From a virus, in IMG/VR virus record IMGVR_UViG_3300017987_000009, positions 1 through 64,000 of that record: a stretch of DNA of 64,000 nt. One strand, given 5' to 3'. The notes below the pieces were generated by a model that was given only the letters and a program-made list of their open reading frames with translations, did no database searches and had not been told where the DNA came from. A program made the position numbers and the translations under genes. Position 1 is the stretch's first letter; each line of letters starts with the position of its first letter. Positions 1 to 8,766 of the stretch are shown one piece after another.

Positions 1-1
1 C

Positions 2-3000
2 GGCGAGCCGAAGGAGGGCGGCGACCCGATGCACCCGCCGATGAAGGACTTGCCGACCAACGTCAAGAACGCGATCAAGAAGGGGAAGCCCGGCGACGGG
101 CTGGCGAACCACGTGCCCGCTGCCGGGCACTACGCGGCGTGGCTCGCGGCCGACAAGCCGTCGAGGACCGTCCTGACCGGGCGGCACCTCGTCCACCCGA
201 GCGGGAAGCGGTGGATCACCGCGCGCGAGGCCGCGCGGATCCAGGAGATCCCCGACGACTACAAGTTCGCGGTCGGCGAGCCCGGGGCGTGGAAGCTGCT
301 TGGCGACTGCGTGCCCGTTAGCCTGGGCACTGCGGTGTCGAAGAGGCTGCTGTCGTTCGTGTCCAAGGCGGTCGAGCCCCAGGTCGACGCGGCCGAGCTC
401 GCCGCCGGCCTCGAGGAGCTGGAGAAGGGGCTGTGGACCTGCGACGACATGGCGAAGGCCGACCCCGGTCTGCAGGGCCAGGCGCGTCGCGCCGAGCGGT
501 CGGACAAGCTGACGGTCGGCGAGTTCTTCCACATGCCTAAGCCGACGCGGCCGGCGCGGCCGGAGGAACTGCAGACGGTCGAGAACCTGCTCTCGCTGTA
601 CAGGGAGCGCGCGGAGAAGTGGCTGCCGACCTTCGTGCAGAAGAAGTACGACGGCGCCAACCACCAGGCGCACGTCGACGGCGACGACGTCAAGATCTTC
701 TCCGAGGACGGCGACGACAACACCGACCGCCTGCCGGGGATCGTCGAGGCGCTGAAGGCGCTCAAGCCCGACAAGCTGGTCGTGCCGATGGAGATCGAGG
801 CCTGGGCCGGGTCGCAGCACCTCCCGCGCGAGGCCGTCGCCGGCTATCTCAACTCGAAGGACGAGCCGGACGACTCGCACCTGGTCGCGAACATCTACGA
901 CGTCATGTGGGACGGCGACGCCGGCGACATCCACAAGTCGCCTACCGAGGAGAGGCTCGAGCGCCTGGCGGAGCTCGGCGTCCCGCAGAGCACGATGGGC
1001 GCGCCCAGCCTCAAGCACCGGCTGAACGCCGCGCCGAGCGTGAAGGCCGACGACCTCGAGGAGCTCGAGCGCGCGACCCGCAGGATCCGCAAGCTGCCCG
1101 GCTCCGAAGGCGTGGTGTGCAAGCACGCCGACGCGCCGTACCCGCTCGCGGAGACGACACCGGACTCGTGGGTCAAGTACCACAACGCGACGACGATCAA
1201 CGCGGTCGTAGTCGACCGCGAGAAGACGGCGGGAGGCGCATGGGTCTACCACTACGCCGTGAGGCCCGGGAAGGACGACCCGGCCGAGACTGTCGAGGTC
1301 AATGGCGAGAAGCTCGTGCCCGTCGGCCTGACGTTCGCGACCTCGCTCGACATCGGCGACGGCGACGGCATCTTGGTCGAGGCGGAGACCGTGAACCTGG
1401 AGCGGTCGCCAGACGGCGCGAAGCTGTCGGCTTGGGTGCCGCGCGCGATCTCCGAGCACGGCCGCGAGCCGGACACCGTCGACGCGGTCGCGTCGCGCGC
1501 ACGGAAGAACCTCGTCCTGCAGGAGAAGGACGTCGACGACGAAGGGAACGTCGAGTACCGCCCGACGCGAAAGGCGGAGAAGCAGCAGGACCCCTACCTC
1601 GAGGTGCCGCCCGACGAGGACCGGTACAGGTTCTCGGTCCAGCACCACTGGCGCGGCCGGAGCGTTCATGCGGACGTGCGTGTCGAGCTCAAGCCGCGGA
1701 AGCTGCTGATCGGCTGGACGATGAACACGCAGATCAAGGGCGCGGTGAAGGAGCCGGTCACCACGCTGGCGGAGGCGAAGCGGTGGTCGTCGGCGCAGAA
1801 CATCGACAAGGTCTCGAAGGTCGACTGGCGCACCGGCGAGTGGGCGTCGCGCCCGAAGGCCGGCACCGACAAGCTGGTCCGCGCGGAGATCCTGTCCGAG
1901 CGGAAGGCGCCCGAGCCGTGGGCGTGGCTCGACGTCGAGGGCAAGACGAAGGACCCCGAGCCCGGCAAGGCGCCGCCCGTCGGCGGGACGCGCCAGTTCC
2001 CGGGCGTGTTCGACCAGGTCGACGAGGGTTGGGTGGAGTTCGGCGCGCAGAAGCCGTGGTTCCACGAGTACTTCTTCCACGGCGGCGGGCTGAACTACCG
2101 GATGTTCTTCCGGCAGCTGCGGCTGTCGAAGTCGGAGGGGGCGGAGGTGTGCGAGGCGTGCGGGAAGGCCGCGGCTGCGCTGGTCGCGTGGGAGGACGCG
2201 CAGCCCACCGCCCTCTGCCGCGCCTGCGTGGACAGCGCGCTCGAGAAGGCCGACGTCGTCTTGCCGCCGAGCGAGGAGCAGTCGATGCCAGAGGGCGCGG
2301 CGTGGCTCGCGATCTACCCGGACGACCAGCAGCCGTACGTGCTGGACACGGACGCGGTCAAGAAGAAGTGGATGCCGCCCGACGGGCGCTCCGCCATGCC
2401 GAAGGCGGTCCGCTCGCAGGTCCCGGCCGAGCACCGGTTCTGGAAGAAGCGCGGTGAGGCGGCGCGGTCCGCGCGCGACGCGCTGGTAGAGGCGCTGCGA
2501 AAGAAGGAGGTCGAGCTCGACTACTCCGCGCCGTACAAGACGGCGAAAGCGTCGATGCTCGACGCGGACTTTGTCCTGCAGGAGCAGACCTGGAAGGGGC
2601 AGACCCAGGTCCGCGTCGGCCCGACCAGGACGAAGTGGTGGCTGCGCCTCGACGTCGGCCGGCCTGAGCTCGTGGTCGTGGAGCTCGAGCGAAACCCGCT
2701 CGACAACGAGGAGGTCGCCGCGCGGGTCGGCCGCGACCGGCACAAGAGCTCGATGAGCCTCGCCGGCGACGTCCCGCCTGGGCACTACCTCAACCCGACG
2801 AAGGAGACGCCGTCGAACGTCGAGCCGCTCGACCACGGGAAGGCGGAGGTGCTTGACCTGTCCGCCGACCTGCTGAAGGTCAAGCTCAAGGGCAAGCGGC
2901 TGAAAGGGCTGTTCACCGCGTCACGCAACGACGGCGAATGGCTGTGGGCCAGGCCGCAGGCCGCGCCAGGCACCGAGGACGCGGAGAAGCGCGTCGAGTT

Positions 3001-3445
3001 CGAGCTGACCATCCCGGTACACCACGTCGAGATCAAGAAGGCGAGGGACGGGAGGGAGAAGCGCCTGGTCACCGGGGTCGTGCTCGAGCCCGACGAGGTC
3101 GACGCGCAGGAGGACTGGGAGCGCGAGGAGACGATCGAGCGCGCGGCGCACGGTTTCCTCAAGGATTACAACAAGCCGGCGTCGGATGACGGCACCCAGC
3201 TTGGCCTGATGCACAGGGCGTTCGGCGACATCGGCCTCGAGCTAGTCGAGTCGTACGTCGCGCCGGCGGACCTCCAGCTGGGCGGGAAGTCGAAGGACAA
3301 GAAGGTCAAAAGAGGCAGCTGGGTGATGACAGTCCACGTCGTCGATGATACAAGGTGGAAAGAGGTCAAGGCCGGCAAGCTAACCGGATTCAGCGTAGGA
3401 GGCGTCGCGACGGTCGCGGGCAAGCGGAACGATGGGCAACAGTAA
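2..3445 (+). CDS. Polyprotein: C5-MTase end, ATP-dependent DNA ligase, LigD-type phosphoesterase, XkdF prohead protease (5' partial)
   Basis: The frame is open to the left edge, so the N-terminus is missing; residue numbers count from the first ATG at 29. Residues ~25-110 match motifs IX-X of C5-cytosine methyltransferases (TAREAARIQEIPDDYKF, then LGDCVPVSLG). The catalytic motifs would lie off the window. Residues ~200-385 are an ATP-dependent DNA ligase: motif I KYDG with Lys206, a YDVMWDGD motif, EGVVCK at 360-365 and WVKYH. From ~530 there is a LigD-type 3'-phosphoesterase start (FSVQHHW, then VHADVRVEL keeping H-x-D). A CEAC...CRAC zinc-finger-like insertion follows near 707-735, and a phosphoesterase-like end (KLKGKRLKGLF) near 960. 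Residues ~990-1138 are XkdF-like (PF14550 type): GVVLEPDEVDAQ, ERAAHGFL, ELVESYVAPADL and GFSVGG. The next genes are scaffold and capsid, which supports a head-protease role. The domain combination is unusual; ligase activity is inferred from motifs only. Confidence 0.85.
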   Translation, partial: GEPKEGGDPMHPPMKDLPTNVKNAIKKGKPGDGLANHVPAAGHYAAWLAADKPSRTVLTGRHLVHPSGKRWITAREAARIQEIPDDYKFAVGEPGAWKLLGDCVPVSLGTAVSKRLLSFVSKAVEPQVDAAELAAGLEELEKGLWTCDDMAKADPGLQGQARRAERSDKLTVGEFFHMPKPTRPARPEELQTVENLLSLYRERAEKWLPTFVQKKYDGANHQAHVDGDDVKIFSEDGDDNTDRLPGIVEALKALKPDKLVVPMEIEAWAGSQHLPREAVAGYLNSKDEPDDSHLVANIYDVMWDGDAGDIHKSPTEERLERLAELGVPQSTMGAPSLKHRLNAAPSVKADDLEELERATRRIRKLPGSEGVVCKHADAPYPLAETTPDSWVKYHNATTINAVVVDREKTAGGAWVYHYAVRPGKDDPAETVEVNGEKLVPVGLTFATSLDIGDGDGILVEAETVNLERSPDGAKLSAWVPRAISEHGREPDTVDAVASRARKNLVLQEKDVDDEGNVEYRPTRKAEKQQDPYLEVPPDEDRYRFSVQHHWRGRSVHADVRVELKPRKLLIGWTMNTQIKGAVKEPVTTLAEAKRWSSAQNIDKVSKVDWRTGEWASRPKAGTDKLVRAEILSERKAPEPWAWLDVEGKTKDPEPGKAPPVGGTRQFPGVFDQVDEGWVEFGAQKPWFHEYFFHGGGLNYRMFFRQLRLSKSEGAEVCEACGKAAAALVAWEDAQPTALCRACVDSALEKADVVLPPSEEQSMPEGAAWLAIYPDDQQPYVLDTDAVKKKWMPPDGRSAMPKAVRSQVPAEHRFWKKRGEAARSARDALVEALRKKEVELDYSAPYKTAKASMLDADFVLQEQTWKGQTQVRVGPTRTKWWLRLDVGRPELVVVELERNPLDNEEVAARVGRDRHKSSMSLAGDVPPGHYLNPTKETPSNVEPLDHGKAEVLDLSADLLKVKLKGKRLKGLFTASRNDGEWLWARPQAAPGTEDAEKRVEFELTIPVHHVEIKKARDGREKRLVTGVVLEPDEVDAQEDWEREETIERAAHGFLKDYNKPASDDGTQLGLMHRAFGDIGLELVESYVAPADLQLGGKSKDKKVKRGSWVMTVHVVDDTRWKEVKAGKLTGFSVGGVATVAGKRNDGQQ

Positions 3446-4415
3446 CGGCAAACCTGGAGACCTTGACAAGCAGGACGCCCGCGAGATACTAGATCTACGG
3501 GTCAGAGAGGTGTCCCTCGTAGACCGGCCGGCGATCCGGCGCAGTTTCCTGGTTGTAAAACGACAAGAGGAGGATGAGATGGGAGCTTTCCAGGGTGACA
3601 CGGGCAGCGGTGCCGAGGTCGACGAGGTCATCGAGAAGATGGACTGGCACGACATCGACGTCGAGAAGGCGCTGCCGGCCGATCTGGCCAGCGCGATCAA
3701 GGAGGCGGTGGCTTTCATGAAGAAGGCCGCGGGCGAGGAGGGGGCTCCCGCCGACGCGCTCAAGCGCGTGGCCGCGTTCCTCTCGAAGGTCGCGGGCGGC
3801 AAGTACCCGTACCCGAAGCCGGCCGGCAAGACCGACGGCGACGGCGACGGCGACGGCAAGACCGGCGACGGCGACACCTCCAAGCAGGAGAAGTGCCCGG
3901 AGTGCGGCGCGCAGATGAAGGACGGCGTCTGCCCCGAGTGCGGCTACAAGGCCAAGGCCAAGACCCAGAAGTCCGAGGGCCTGACCGTGACCGTCTTGCC
4001 GGACGGCCAGGTGCAGGTGAGCGGCGAGCCGGTCGAGAAGGGCGGCAAGCAGTTCACCGCCGAGCGCATCGCGGGTGTCGGCGCCATCGCGAAGCAGGCG
4101 ATGTCGCTGCTCGCGGAGACCGACCCCGATACGGCGAAGGCGATCATCGCCGAGCTGGTCAAGGCCACGCTGCCGGCCGACCTGAAGTGGACGCAGGGCA
4201 CGCACGCGGTCCCGGCCTCCGTCAAGAAGGAGGACATCGAGGCGGCGGTGAAGGCGGCGGTCGAGCCCATCACGAAGAAGGTCGACGACATCGGCAACAA
4301 GGTCGAGGACATCACCAAGACGCGCGGGGAGCCGAAGTCCGGTGACGGCGACGACGCCGCCGACCAGGAGCCCACGCAGAAGAGCGAGAACTTCTGGAAG
4401 GACTTGCCCCTCTAG
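3432..4415 (+). CDS. Scaffold-like capsid assembly protein
   Basis: This 327-residue protein overlaps the protease gene by 14 nt and precedes the capsid gene, the usual scaffold position. Residues 24-44 (REVSLVDRPAIRRSFLVVK) look like the segment that normally ends XkdF-family proteases, so the protease module seems split between two genes. The middle is acidic and low in complexity (repeated DGDGDG), followed by a zinc ribbon CPECG-x6-CPECG. The C-terminal third has charged heptad-like helices (VKKEDIEAAVKAAVEPITKK), as expected of a scaffold. It ends in NFWKDLPL, a peptide shared with two other morphogenesis proteins here. An internal ATG at 3579 has a better ribosome binding site than the first start. 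Scaffold function is inferred from position and composition. Confidence 0.6.
   Translation: MGNSNGKPGDLDKQDAREILDLRVREVSLVDRPAIRRSFLVVKRQEEDEMGAFQGDTGSGAEVDEVIEKMDWHDIDVEKALPADLASAIKEAVAFMKKAAGEEGAPADALKRVAAFLSKVAGGKYPYPKPAGKTDGDGDGDGKTGDGDTSKQEKCPECGAQMKDGVCPECGYKAKAKTQKSEGLTVTVLPDGQVQVSGEPVEKGGKQFTAERIAGVGAIAKQAMSLLAETDPDTAKAIIAELVKATLPADLKWTQGTHAVPASVKKEDIEAAVKAAVEPITKKVDDIGNKVEDITKTRGEPKSGDGDDAADQEPTQKSENFWKDLPL
3565..3581 (+). promoter_or_regulatory. Internal ribosome binding site and start within the scaffold-like gene
   Basis: AAGAGGAGGA lies about 5 nt before an in-frame ATG at 3579. It would make a 278-residue product without the XkdF-like first 49 residues. The upstream start at 3432 lacks an equally strong Shine-Dalgarno sequence. 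Nested scaffold starts are known in other phages (lambda C/Nu3), which makes dual products plausible. Confidence 0.45.
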
Positions 4416-4474
4416 GCCAGGGCTTCCAAAGGTCAGCGAACGGCAACCTAGTCAGTCAGTTCAAGGAGGAGAGG

Positions 4475-5668
4475 ATGACAAACGAGGAGTTGATCCAGAA
4501 GGCGATCACCGTCGCGGAGGCGCTGGTCACGCAGGGGAAGCTCAACCCGGCCCAGGCCGACAAGTTCATCGACTACGTCATCGACGAGTCCGTGATGCAG
4601 AACAACGTCCGGGTCGCGCGGTTCCGGAACGAAGAGTTGCACATCGACAAGATCGGCATCGGCAAGCGCGTGATGCACCCGGCGGTCGAGTACCAGGCCC
4701 CGGAGCGGCGCCTCGGCGTGTCGACCTCGCAGGTCAAGCTGAGCCCCCAGGAGGTCATCACCGCGTTCGACATCGGGGACAGCTTCAAGGAGCTGAACCT
4801 CGAGGGCGAGTCGGTGCAGGACCGGATCATCCGCATGTTCGCCACCGGCTGGCGGAACGACGCGGAGCTCCTGGAGCTGAACGGGGACACGGTCGGCCAG
4901 GCGTCGCTCGAGGGCGACGTCTGGGACGGCGGGTCGACCACGCAGTACATCAAGGACGACCTGCTCTCGATGTTCGACGGCTGGCTGCGGCTGTCAGACG
5001 GGGCCCACCTCGTCGACGTCCAGGGCGCCAACATCGGGCTGTCCGTCTTCGGGCAGATGATCCGGGCCATGCCTCAGAAGTTCCGGAGGAACAAGAAGGA
5101 GCTGCGGTTCTTCATGAGCTCCGACCTGGCGCAGATCTACATCGAGAAGATCGCGACCCGCATGACCGACAAGGGCGACAAGGCGGCCGAGGGCGAGACC
5201 CAGACGCCGTTCGGCATCCCCATCGTCGAGGTCCCGCTGATGGACCACCAGCCGACCGTCGTGGAGAGCGTCACGCTGGACGACGTGACCCCGGTCTCGC
5301 TCCGGTACGCGCCGGTGTCGAACGTCGTGGTCCTGCCCGACGCCCTCGACAAGACGCCCACCACGCCGTACCCGAACAACCTGACGGGCGGCGCGATCGT
5401 GAACGAGGCGGCGGGCACGCTCCTGTCGTTCGACAGCGGCAGCGGCCTCGACGGCGTCACCGTCAAGGTGACGTACTCCGCGCAGCCCATGCTCATGCTG
5501 ACGCACTGGCAGAACTTCATCATCGGCATCGGTCGCGACATCCGCATCGAGAAGCAGCGGAACATCCACAAGCGCGCCGACGAGTACGTCGTGACCGGCA
5601 AGCTCTCCGTGCAGATGGAGGAGCTGGACGCCGTCGTCAAGGCCTACAACGTCGGGCTCGGGGTCTAG
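4475..5668 (+). CDS. Major capsid protein
   Basis: This 397-residue protein has a strong ribosome binding site (AAGGAGGAGAGG) before ATG 4475. Its place directly after the protease and scaffold genes is that of a HK97-fold major capsid protein. Supporting features are a helical N-terminus, a long central domain with FRRNKKELRFFMSSDLAQIY, the typical FGIPIVEVPLM stretch, and a C-terminal β-rich part ending in IGIGRDIRIEKQRN and EYVVTGKLSVQMEELDAVVK. The last pattern is common in myovirus and XkdG-like capsid proteins. There is no obvious long N-terminal delta domain, consistent with the separate scaffold gene. A stem-loop follows the stop. Assignment rests on synteny plus sequence pattern. Confidence 0.85.
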   Translation: MTNEELIQKAITVAEALVTQGKLNPAQADKFIDYVIDESVMQNNVRVARFRNEELHIDKIGIGKRVMHPAVEYQAPERRLGVSTSQVKLSPQEVITAFDIGDSFKELNLEGESVQDRIIRMFATGWRNDAELLELNGDTVGQASLEGDVWDGGSTTQYIKDDLLSMFDGWLRLSDGAHLVDVQGANIGLSVFGQMIRAMPQKFRRNKKELRFFMSSDLAQIYIEKIATRMTDKGDKAAEGETQTPFGIPIVEVPLMDHQPTVVESVTLDDVTPVSLRYAPVSNVVVLPDALDKTPTTPYPNNLTGGAIVNEAAGTLLSFDSGSGLDGVTVKVTYSAQPMLMLTHWQNFIIGIGRDIRIEKQRNIHKRADEYVVTGKLSVQMEELDAVVKAYNVGLGV

Positions 5669-5690
5669 AGCTAACCAATAAACGGCGGGT

Positions 5691-5717
5691 GGCGGCGTCA
5701 GCGTACGGGGCGCCGCC
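5691..5717 (+). terminator. Stem-loop after the capsid gene
   Basis: A perfect 7-bp stem, GGCGGCG (5691-5697) with CGCCGCC (5711-5717), encloses a 13-nt loop in the 95-bp gap after the capsid gene. No T-run follows, so it is more likely an RNA-stabilising or partial termination element than a classical terminator. Confidence 0.35.
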
Positions 5718-5763
5718 GTCCTAGCACCTCCGTACGACGCATCCGATTGGAGGAATCTCAAGG

Positions 5764-6054
5764 ATGGCACACGCAAACGTGGTACTGAAGGGCAGCCTCT
5801 CGCACACCGTGCGGCTGCCGGGGACCTCGAGGGAGCTGAAGCTCGAGAAGAACAAGCCGTACCCGACGGCTGACCAGGCGCTGATCGACTACTGCAAGTC
5901 CAGGAAGCAGCTGTTCCTCGTGACCGAGACGGAGCCGGCGCCGGCCGAGAAGGCGAGCGGCGGCGACAAGCCGGCCGCGCGCGGCAAGCCCGGCAAGTCC
6001 GGCAAGTCCGGCAAGCGCGGGGGCGGGAAAGAGAAGGTGACCGGTGAGGACTAG
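5764..6054 (+). CDS. Small capsid-proximal protein with Gly-Lys tail
   Basis: This 96-residue protein of unknown function follows the capsid gene. The first ~60 residues look like a compact β-rich domain (NVVLKGSLSHTVRLPG, then KPYPTADQALIDYCKSRK). The last 35 are a disordered basic tail of GKPGKSGKSGKRGG type. A Shine-Dalgarno GGAGG lies about 10 nt before ATG 5764. It overlaps the next gene by 11 nt, and that product also ends in a Gly-Lys tail, so the pair probably works together. A minor head or head-completion protein is a guess from position. Confidence 0.55.
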   Translation: MAHANVVLKGSLSHTVRLPGTSRELKLEKNKPYPTADQALIDYCKSRKQLFLVTETEPAPAEKASGGDKPAARGKPGKSGKSGKRGGGKEKVTGED

Positions 6055-6361
6055 GGCGGTCACGGTTCCGGCCACTGTCGGGCCGGTCCAGGTCGAGGGC
6101 TTCCCGAAGGAGTGCAAGCGCAGGGGCTCGCTCCACCTCCGGCCGTCTACGGTCGAGCATCTGACGGACGCCGAGATCGCGCATGTCAAGAAGGCGCGGC
6201 CAGACGTCGCGGCGAAGCTCGTGGTGCAGGGCGACGCGCCTGTTCCGAAGGTGGAGGCCGCGCCTCCGCCGCCCGCGTACGAGCCGCCCACGCCGACCGA
6301 GAACGCCTTCGGCACGGGCGGCAGAGGCAAGAAGGGCAAGCGAGGCGGGAGCTCGAGCTAA
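6044..6361 (+). CDS. Small capsid-proximal protein with proline linker
   Basis: This 105-residue protein starts at GTG 6044 inside the end of the previous gene. A basic folded N-terminal part (GFPKECKRRGSLHLRPSTVE, then LTDAEIAHVKKARPDVAAKL) leads to a proline-rich linker (APPPPAYEPPTPTEN) and a basic tail GRGKKGKRGG. The HVKKARPD pattern is often seen in small head-completion or tail-joining proteins, but I cannot name the family. It is translationally coupled to its upstream neighbour. Confidence 0.55.
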   Translation: MRTRAVTVPATVGPVQVEGFPKECKRRGSLHLRPSTVEHLTDAEIAHVKKARPDVAAKLVVQGDAPVPKVEAAPPPPAYEPPTPTENAFGTGGRGKKGKRGGSSS

Positions 6362-6382
6362 GGTCCGCCGAAAGGAGGGCCG

Positions 6383-6748
6383 GTGCTCTGTGTCCACCTC
6401 GCGAGCGGCCGCACGCTCCGCTTCGACCTGGCTGACGAGGGCCAGACGCGCGAGTGGCGCGACCGCGCCGGCGATCGCTCTTTCCAGTCGGAGGTTCGCG
6501 GCCTGACCATCCGGCACAACGGGGTGCAGTACTCGCTGCCTAGGCCGGACGGCTTCGGCCGCGTGTTCATGTTCGCGGAGAGGCTCGAGCCCGACGAGGG
6601 CCAGAAGTTCAAGGGAGGCGAGCGCCTCGTTTTGCAGGCCGGCGACGTGCGGCTGGTCGTGATGGCTCACGAGGCGCAGCGCGCGTCGCGAGTTAGCCTT
6701 ACCAAGACGGGGACCGTAGTGTACAATCCTCTTGAGCGGAGAGGTTGA
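6383..6748 (+). CDS. Hypothetical structural-region protein
   Basis: This 121-residue protein starts at GTG 6383 behind a strong AAAGGAGGG ribosome binding site. It is predicted to be all β: LASGRTLRFDLADEG, then EVRGLTIRHNGVQYSLPRP. There is no signal peptide, membrane segment or cysteine motif. It is the last gene before a promoter-like sequence and a compositional drop into the fibre-like block. I do not recognise the family; it may be a small head-associated protein. Confidence 0.5.
   Translation: MLCVHLASGRTLRFDLADEGQTREWRDRAGDRSFQSEVRGLTIRHNGVQYSLPRPDGFGRVFMFAERLEPDEGQKFKGGERLVLQAGDVRLVVMAHEAQRASRVSLTKTGTVVYNPLERRG
6699..6727 (+). promoter_or_regulatory. Sigma70-like promoter before the fibre-like block
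   Basis: TTACCA (6699-6704), a 17-bp spacer and TACAAT (6722-6727) lie in the end of the preceding gene. Transcription would start near 6734, leaving a short leader with GAGCGGAGAGG before ATG 6750. TACAAT matches the -10 consensus at 5 of 6 positions and recurs at 37194. Confidence 0.5.
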
Positions 6749-6749
6749 A

Positions 6750-8630
6750 ATGGCGACGCGCGCAGACCACCCGATAGACCTGCTGACCCAGACGAACTGG
6801 GATGACGTCGCGGCGTCGGGCAAGCCGACGGCCGAGAACAAGAGCATGGCCGCGCTCGCCACCTCGGGCGACGGCGACCTCGCCTGCAACACGGCGATGG
6901 CGAAGACCCCGGTGTTCGGCGGGTACGTGGTCCCGTACATCCGCGGCATCGCTGTCACGATCGGCAACGGAACGAAGGACAAGTGCTGCTACCTGTCGGG
7001 CGATGGCGGGGCAACGGCCCGGGCGTTCGCCGACGTTGCTGCTGGCGACAAGCTGTACTGGAATCCGACGGTCGCGGGTTACAATCTACAAGCCGGATGG
7101 CGGATCGACCTGTACTACTTGGAATCGTATAGCGGGGCCATCGGCGGCGGTGGCGCGAGCGTGTCGAGCATTGTCACGACCGGCGCGATCGAGTTGTGGG
7201 TGCGACCGGTGGACGGCGACGATTCGAACAGCGGAACGAGTTCGTCTACGCCGCTCGCGACGATCCAGGCGGCGATCAACAAGATCCCGCCGATCGTGCT
7301 GCACAAGGTCGTGATCCATGTTGGGATGCACACGGGCAGCGCACACGCGGCGTGGTTGCTTGGCCCGCGCCAACTGCGCGCCAACATTTGGATTCTCTTC
7401 GATGGCGGTGGCACGGTCGGCGATGATGGATTTACCGAGCTGTTGGCAGCCGAACAGCTGTCTAGCGTCCCTACTCAGGGCCATGTCCAGTTCTTGCAGT
7501 TGAACACGATTCACGAATACCGAGGCAAGACGCTGGAGATTGTCGACGGCTCTGGTGCTGGCGATCGACGCACGATCCAAGACAGCGAACCATCCGGCGG
7601 GATCAATCAATGGCTGGAGGTCTACACGTGCGCCGACTTATCGAGCGGCGTTGCGCCTGGCGACATTGCGCGGATCGTCGAGCCGAAGGCGGCGATGTAT
7701 CTACCGCCTGCGCTCAATGGGCGTGCCAACGAGTACAGGGCGATCGTCACCGGCTGTGGGAATGGCGGCAGCGACTACTACTCCCAGGACTACAGCGGCA
7801 AGGTCTTCGTCGTGAACGCCAAGATCAAGCCGGATCCTTCTCTGGCCGTGGGAGCCGTGGCGTGCCTGGACTCGACCGTCGTGTTCCTCGGCTGCGAACT
7901 CGATCCGCTCACGCTGATCGCGACGTCGAACTCCTCGCGCATGATGTACGGCATCGAGGACGGCGCTTACGACTACTGGGTGCCGAGCGCCGTAGACGAC
8001 GGCGTTGGAGCGGTGCAGAGATCGTCCTGGTACGGGTGGGGCATCTACTGCCCAGATGGTCCGGCCGGGTACTACTTCGGAGGGGCGCCAGAGAGGGGGC
8101 ACCACCACCACGCCGGGATCATCGTGGCGTCGCAGGCGAACTTCTACTACTCCAGCGTCGAGGTGTTCGGCGGCAACTTCTTCGGCGACGCCGGGGAGAG
8201 CGGCGGGTCGGTCGACGTCGGCCTCAGCCGGGTGTCGCTCACCTCCAAGGGCGCGAACAAGACGCTTGTCTACGGTCCGCGCGCCGACAAGTCCGCGATC
8301 CGCTGCTGGCTGCGCGGTGAGCTGTTCATCCAGTACACGAAGATCACCGGCATAGGCGACGGGATAGTGGTGGAGCAGGAGAGCCTGTGCGACGGGTTCT
8401 ACAGCGCGGCCTACACCGAGATAGACGTCAGCGGGTTCGGCATCAGGATGCGGAAGTCTGGAAAGCTTGGGGTCGGCGTTAGTGGCGGTGGCGACGCCGG
8501 GGCGATCGTCGGGGCGGCTGGCGACATCTCGATGGACGACGGCGCCTCGTCGTTCGGAGGGGAAACCGTTACGAGCGGCACCAGCAAGTTCGAGGGTGAC
8601 CCGCACGGCACGGCGTTGTGGGGAAGATAG
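6750..8630 (+). CDS. Decoration/spike-like protein with β-helix domain
   Basis: The predicted protein is 626 residues. I chose ATG 6750 over upstream TTG 6732 because GGAGAGG sits correctly before it. Residues 1-~130 resemble small phage decoration domains of DUF2190 type (ADVAAGDKLYWNPTVAGYNL). Residues ~145 onward start like a pectate-lyase-type β-helix: RPVDGDDSNSGTSSSTPLAT, then IQAAINKI. Alternating β-strands and Gly/Asn turns run to the end. The combination suggests a virion surface protein that binds, and perhaps degrades, a polysaccharide. Its place between capsid and connector genes points to the head rather than the tail. GC is lower than in neighbouring head genes, suggesting transfer. 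Confidence 0.6.
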   Translation: MATRADHPIDLLTQTNWDDVAASGKPTAENKSMAALATSGDGDLACNTAMAKTPVFGGYVVPYIRGIAVTIGNGTKDKCCYLSGDGGATARAFADVAAGDKLYWNPTVAGYNLQAGWRIDLYYLESYSGAIGGGGASVSSIVTTGAIELWVRPVDGDDSNSGTSSSTPLATIQAAINKIPPIVLHKVVIHVGMHTGSAHAAWLLGPRQLRANIWILFDGGGTVGDDGFTELLAAEQLSSVPTQGHVQFLQLNTIHEYRGKTLEIVDGSGAGDRRTIQDSEPSGGINQWLEVYTCADLSSGVAPGDIARIVEPKAAMYLPPALNGRANEYRAIVTGCGNGGSDYYSQDYSGKVFVVNAKIKPDPSLAVGAVACLDSTVVFLGCELDPLTLIATSNSSRMMYGIEDGAYDYWVPSAVDDGVGAVQRSSWYGWGIYCPDGPAGYYFGGAPERGHHHHAGIIVASQANFYYSSVEVFGGNFFGDAGESGGSVDVGLSRVSLTSKGANKTLVYGPRADKSAIRCWLRGELFIQYTKITGIGDGIVVEQESLCDGFYSAAYTEIDVSGFGIRMRKSGKLGVGVSGGGDAGAIVGAAGDISMDDGASSFGGETVTSGTSKFEGDPHGTALWGR

Positions 8631-8634
8631 GCCG

Positions 8635-8766
8635 ATGGCGATAGACAAGGATAAAGCAGCGGAGCAGTTCCGGCGGATGCTCGAACAGCTACCCTTGTCA
8701 CCGGACGAGGTGGACGAGCGCGTGAGCAAGATGATCGAGTGGATCGAGGAACAGGAGGAGGAGTGA
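8635..8766 (+). CDS. 43-residue acidic helical protein
   Basis: This short gene (ATG 8635) sits 4 nt after the β-helix gene and overlaps the next gene by 4 nt. The product is helical and acidic at its end (DEVDERVSKMIEWIEEQEEE). The frame is kept exactly between two coupled neighbours, which supports coding. Function is unknown. A small assembly helper for the adjacent fibres is possible but not shown. Confidence 0.5.
   Translation: MAIDKDKAAEQFRRMLEQLPLSPDEVDERVSKMIEWIEEQEEE

Noticed and set aside
4994-6982. 662-codon reverse-strand open frame spanning capsid and following genes
   Set aside because: Crosses several supported + strand genes and a non-coding gap, with low-complexity product.
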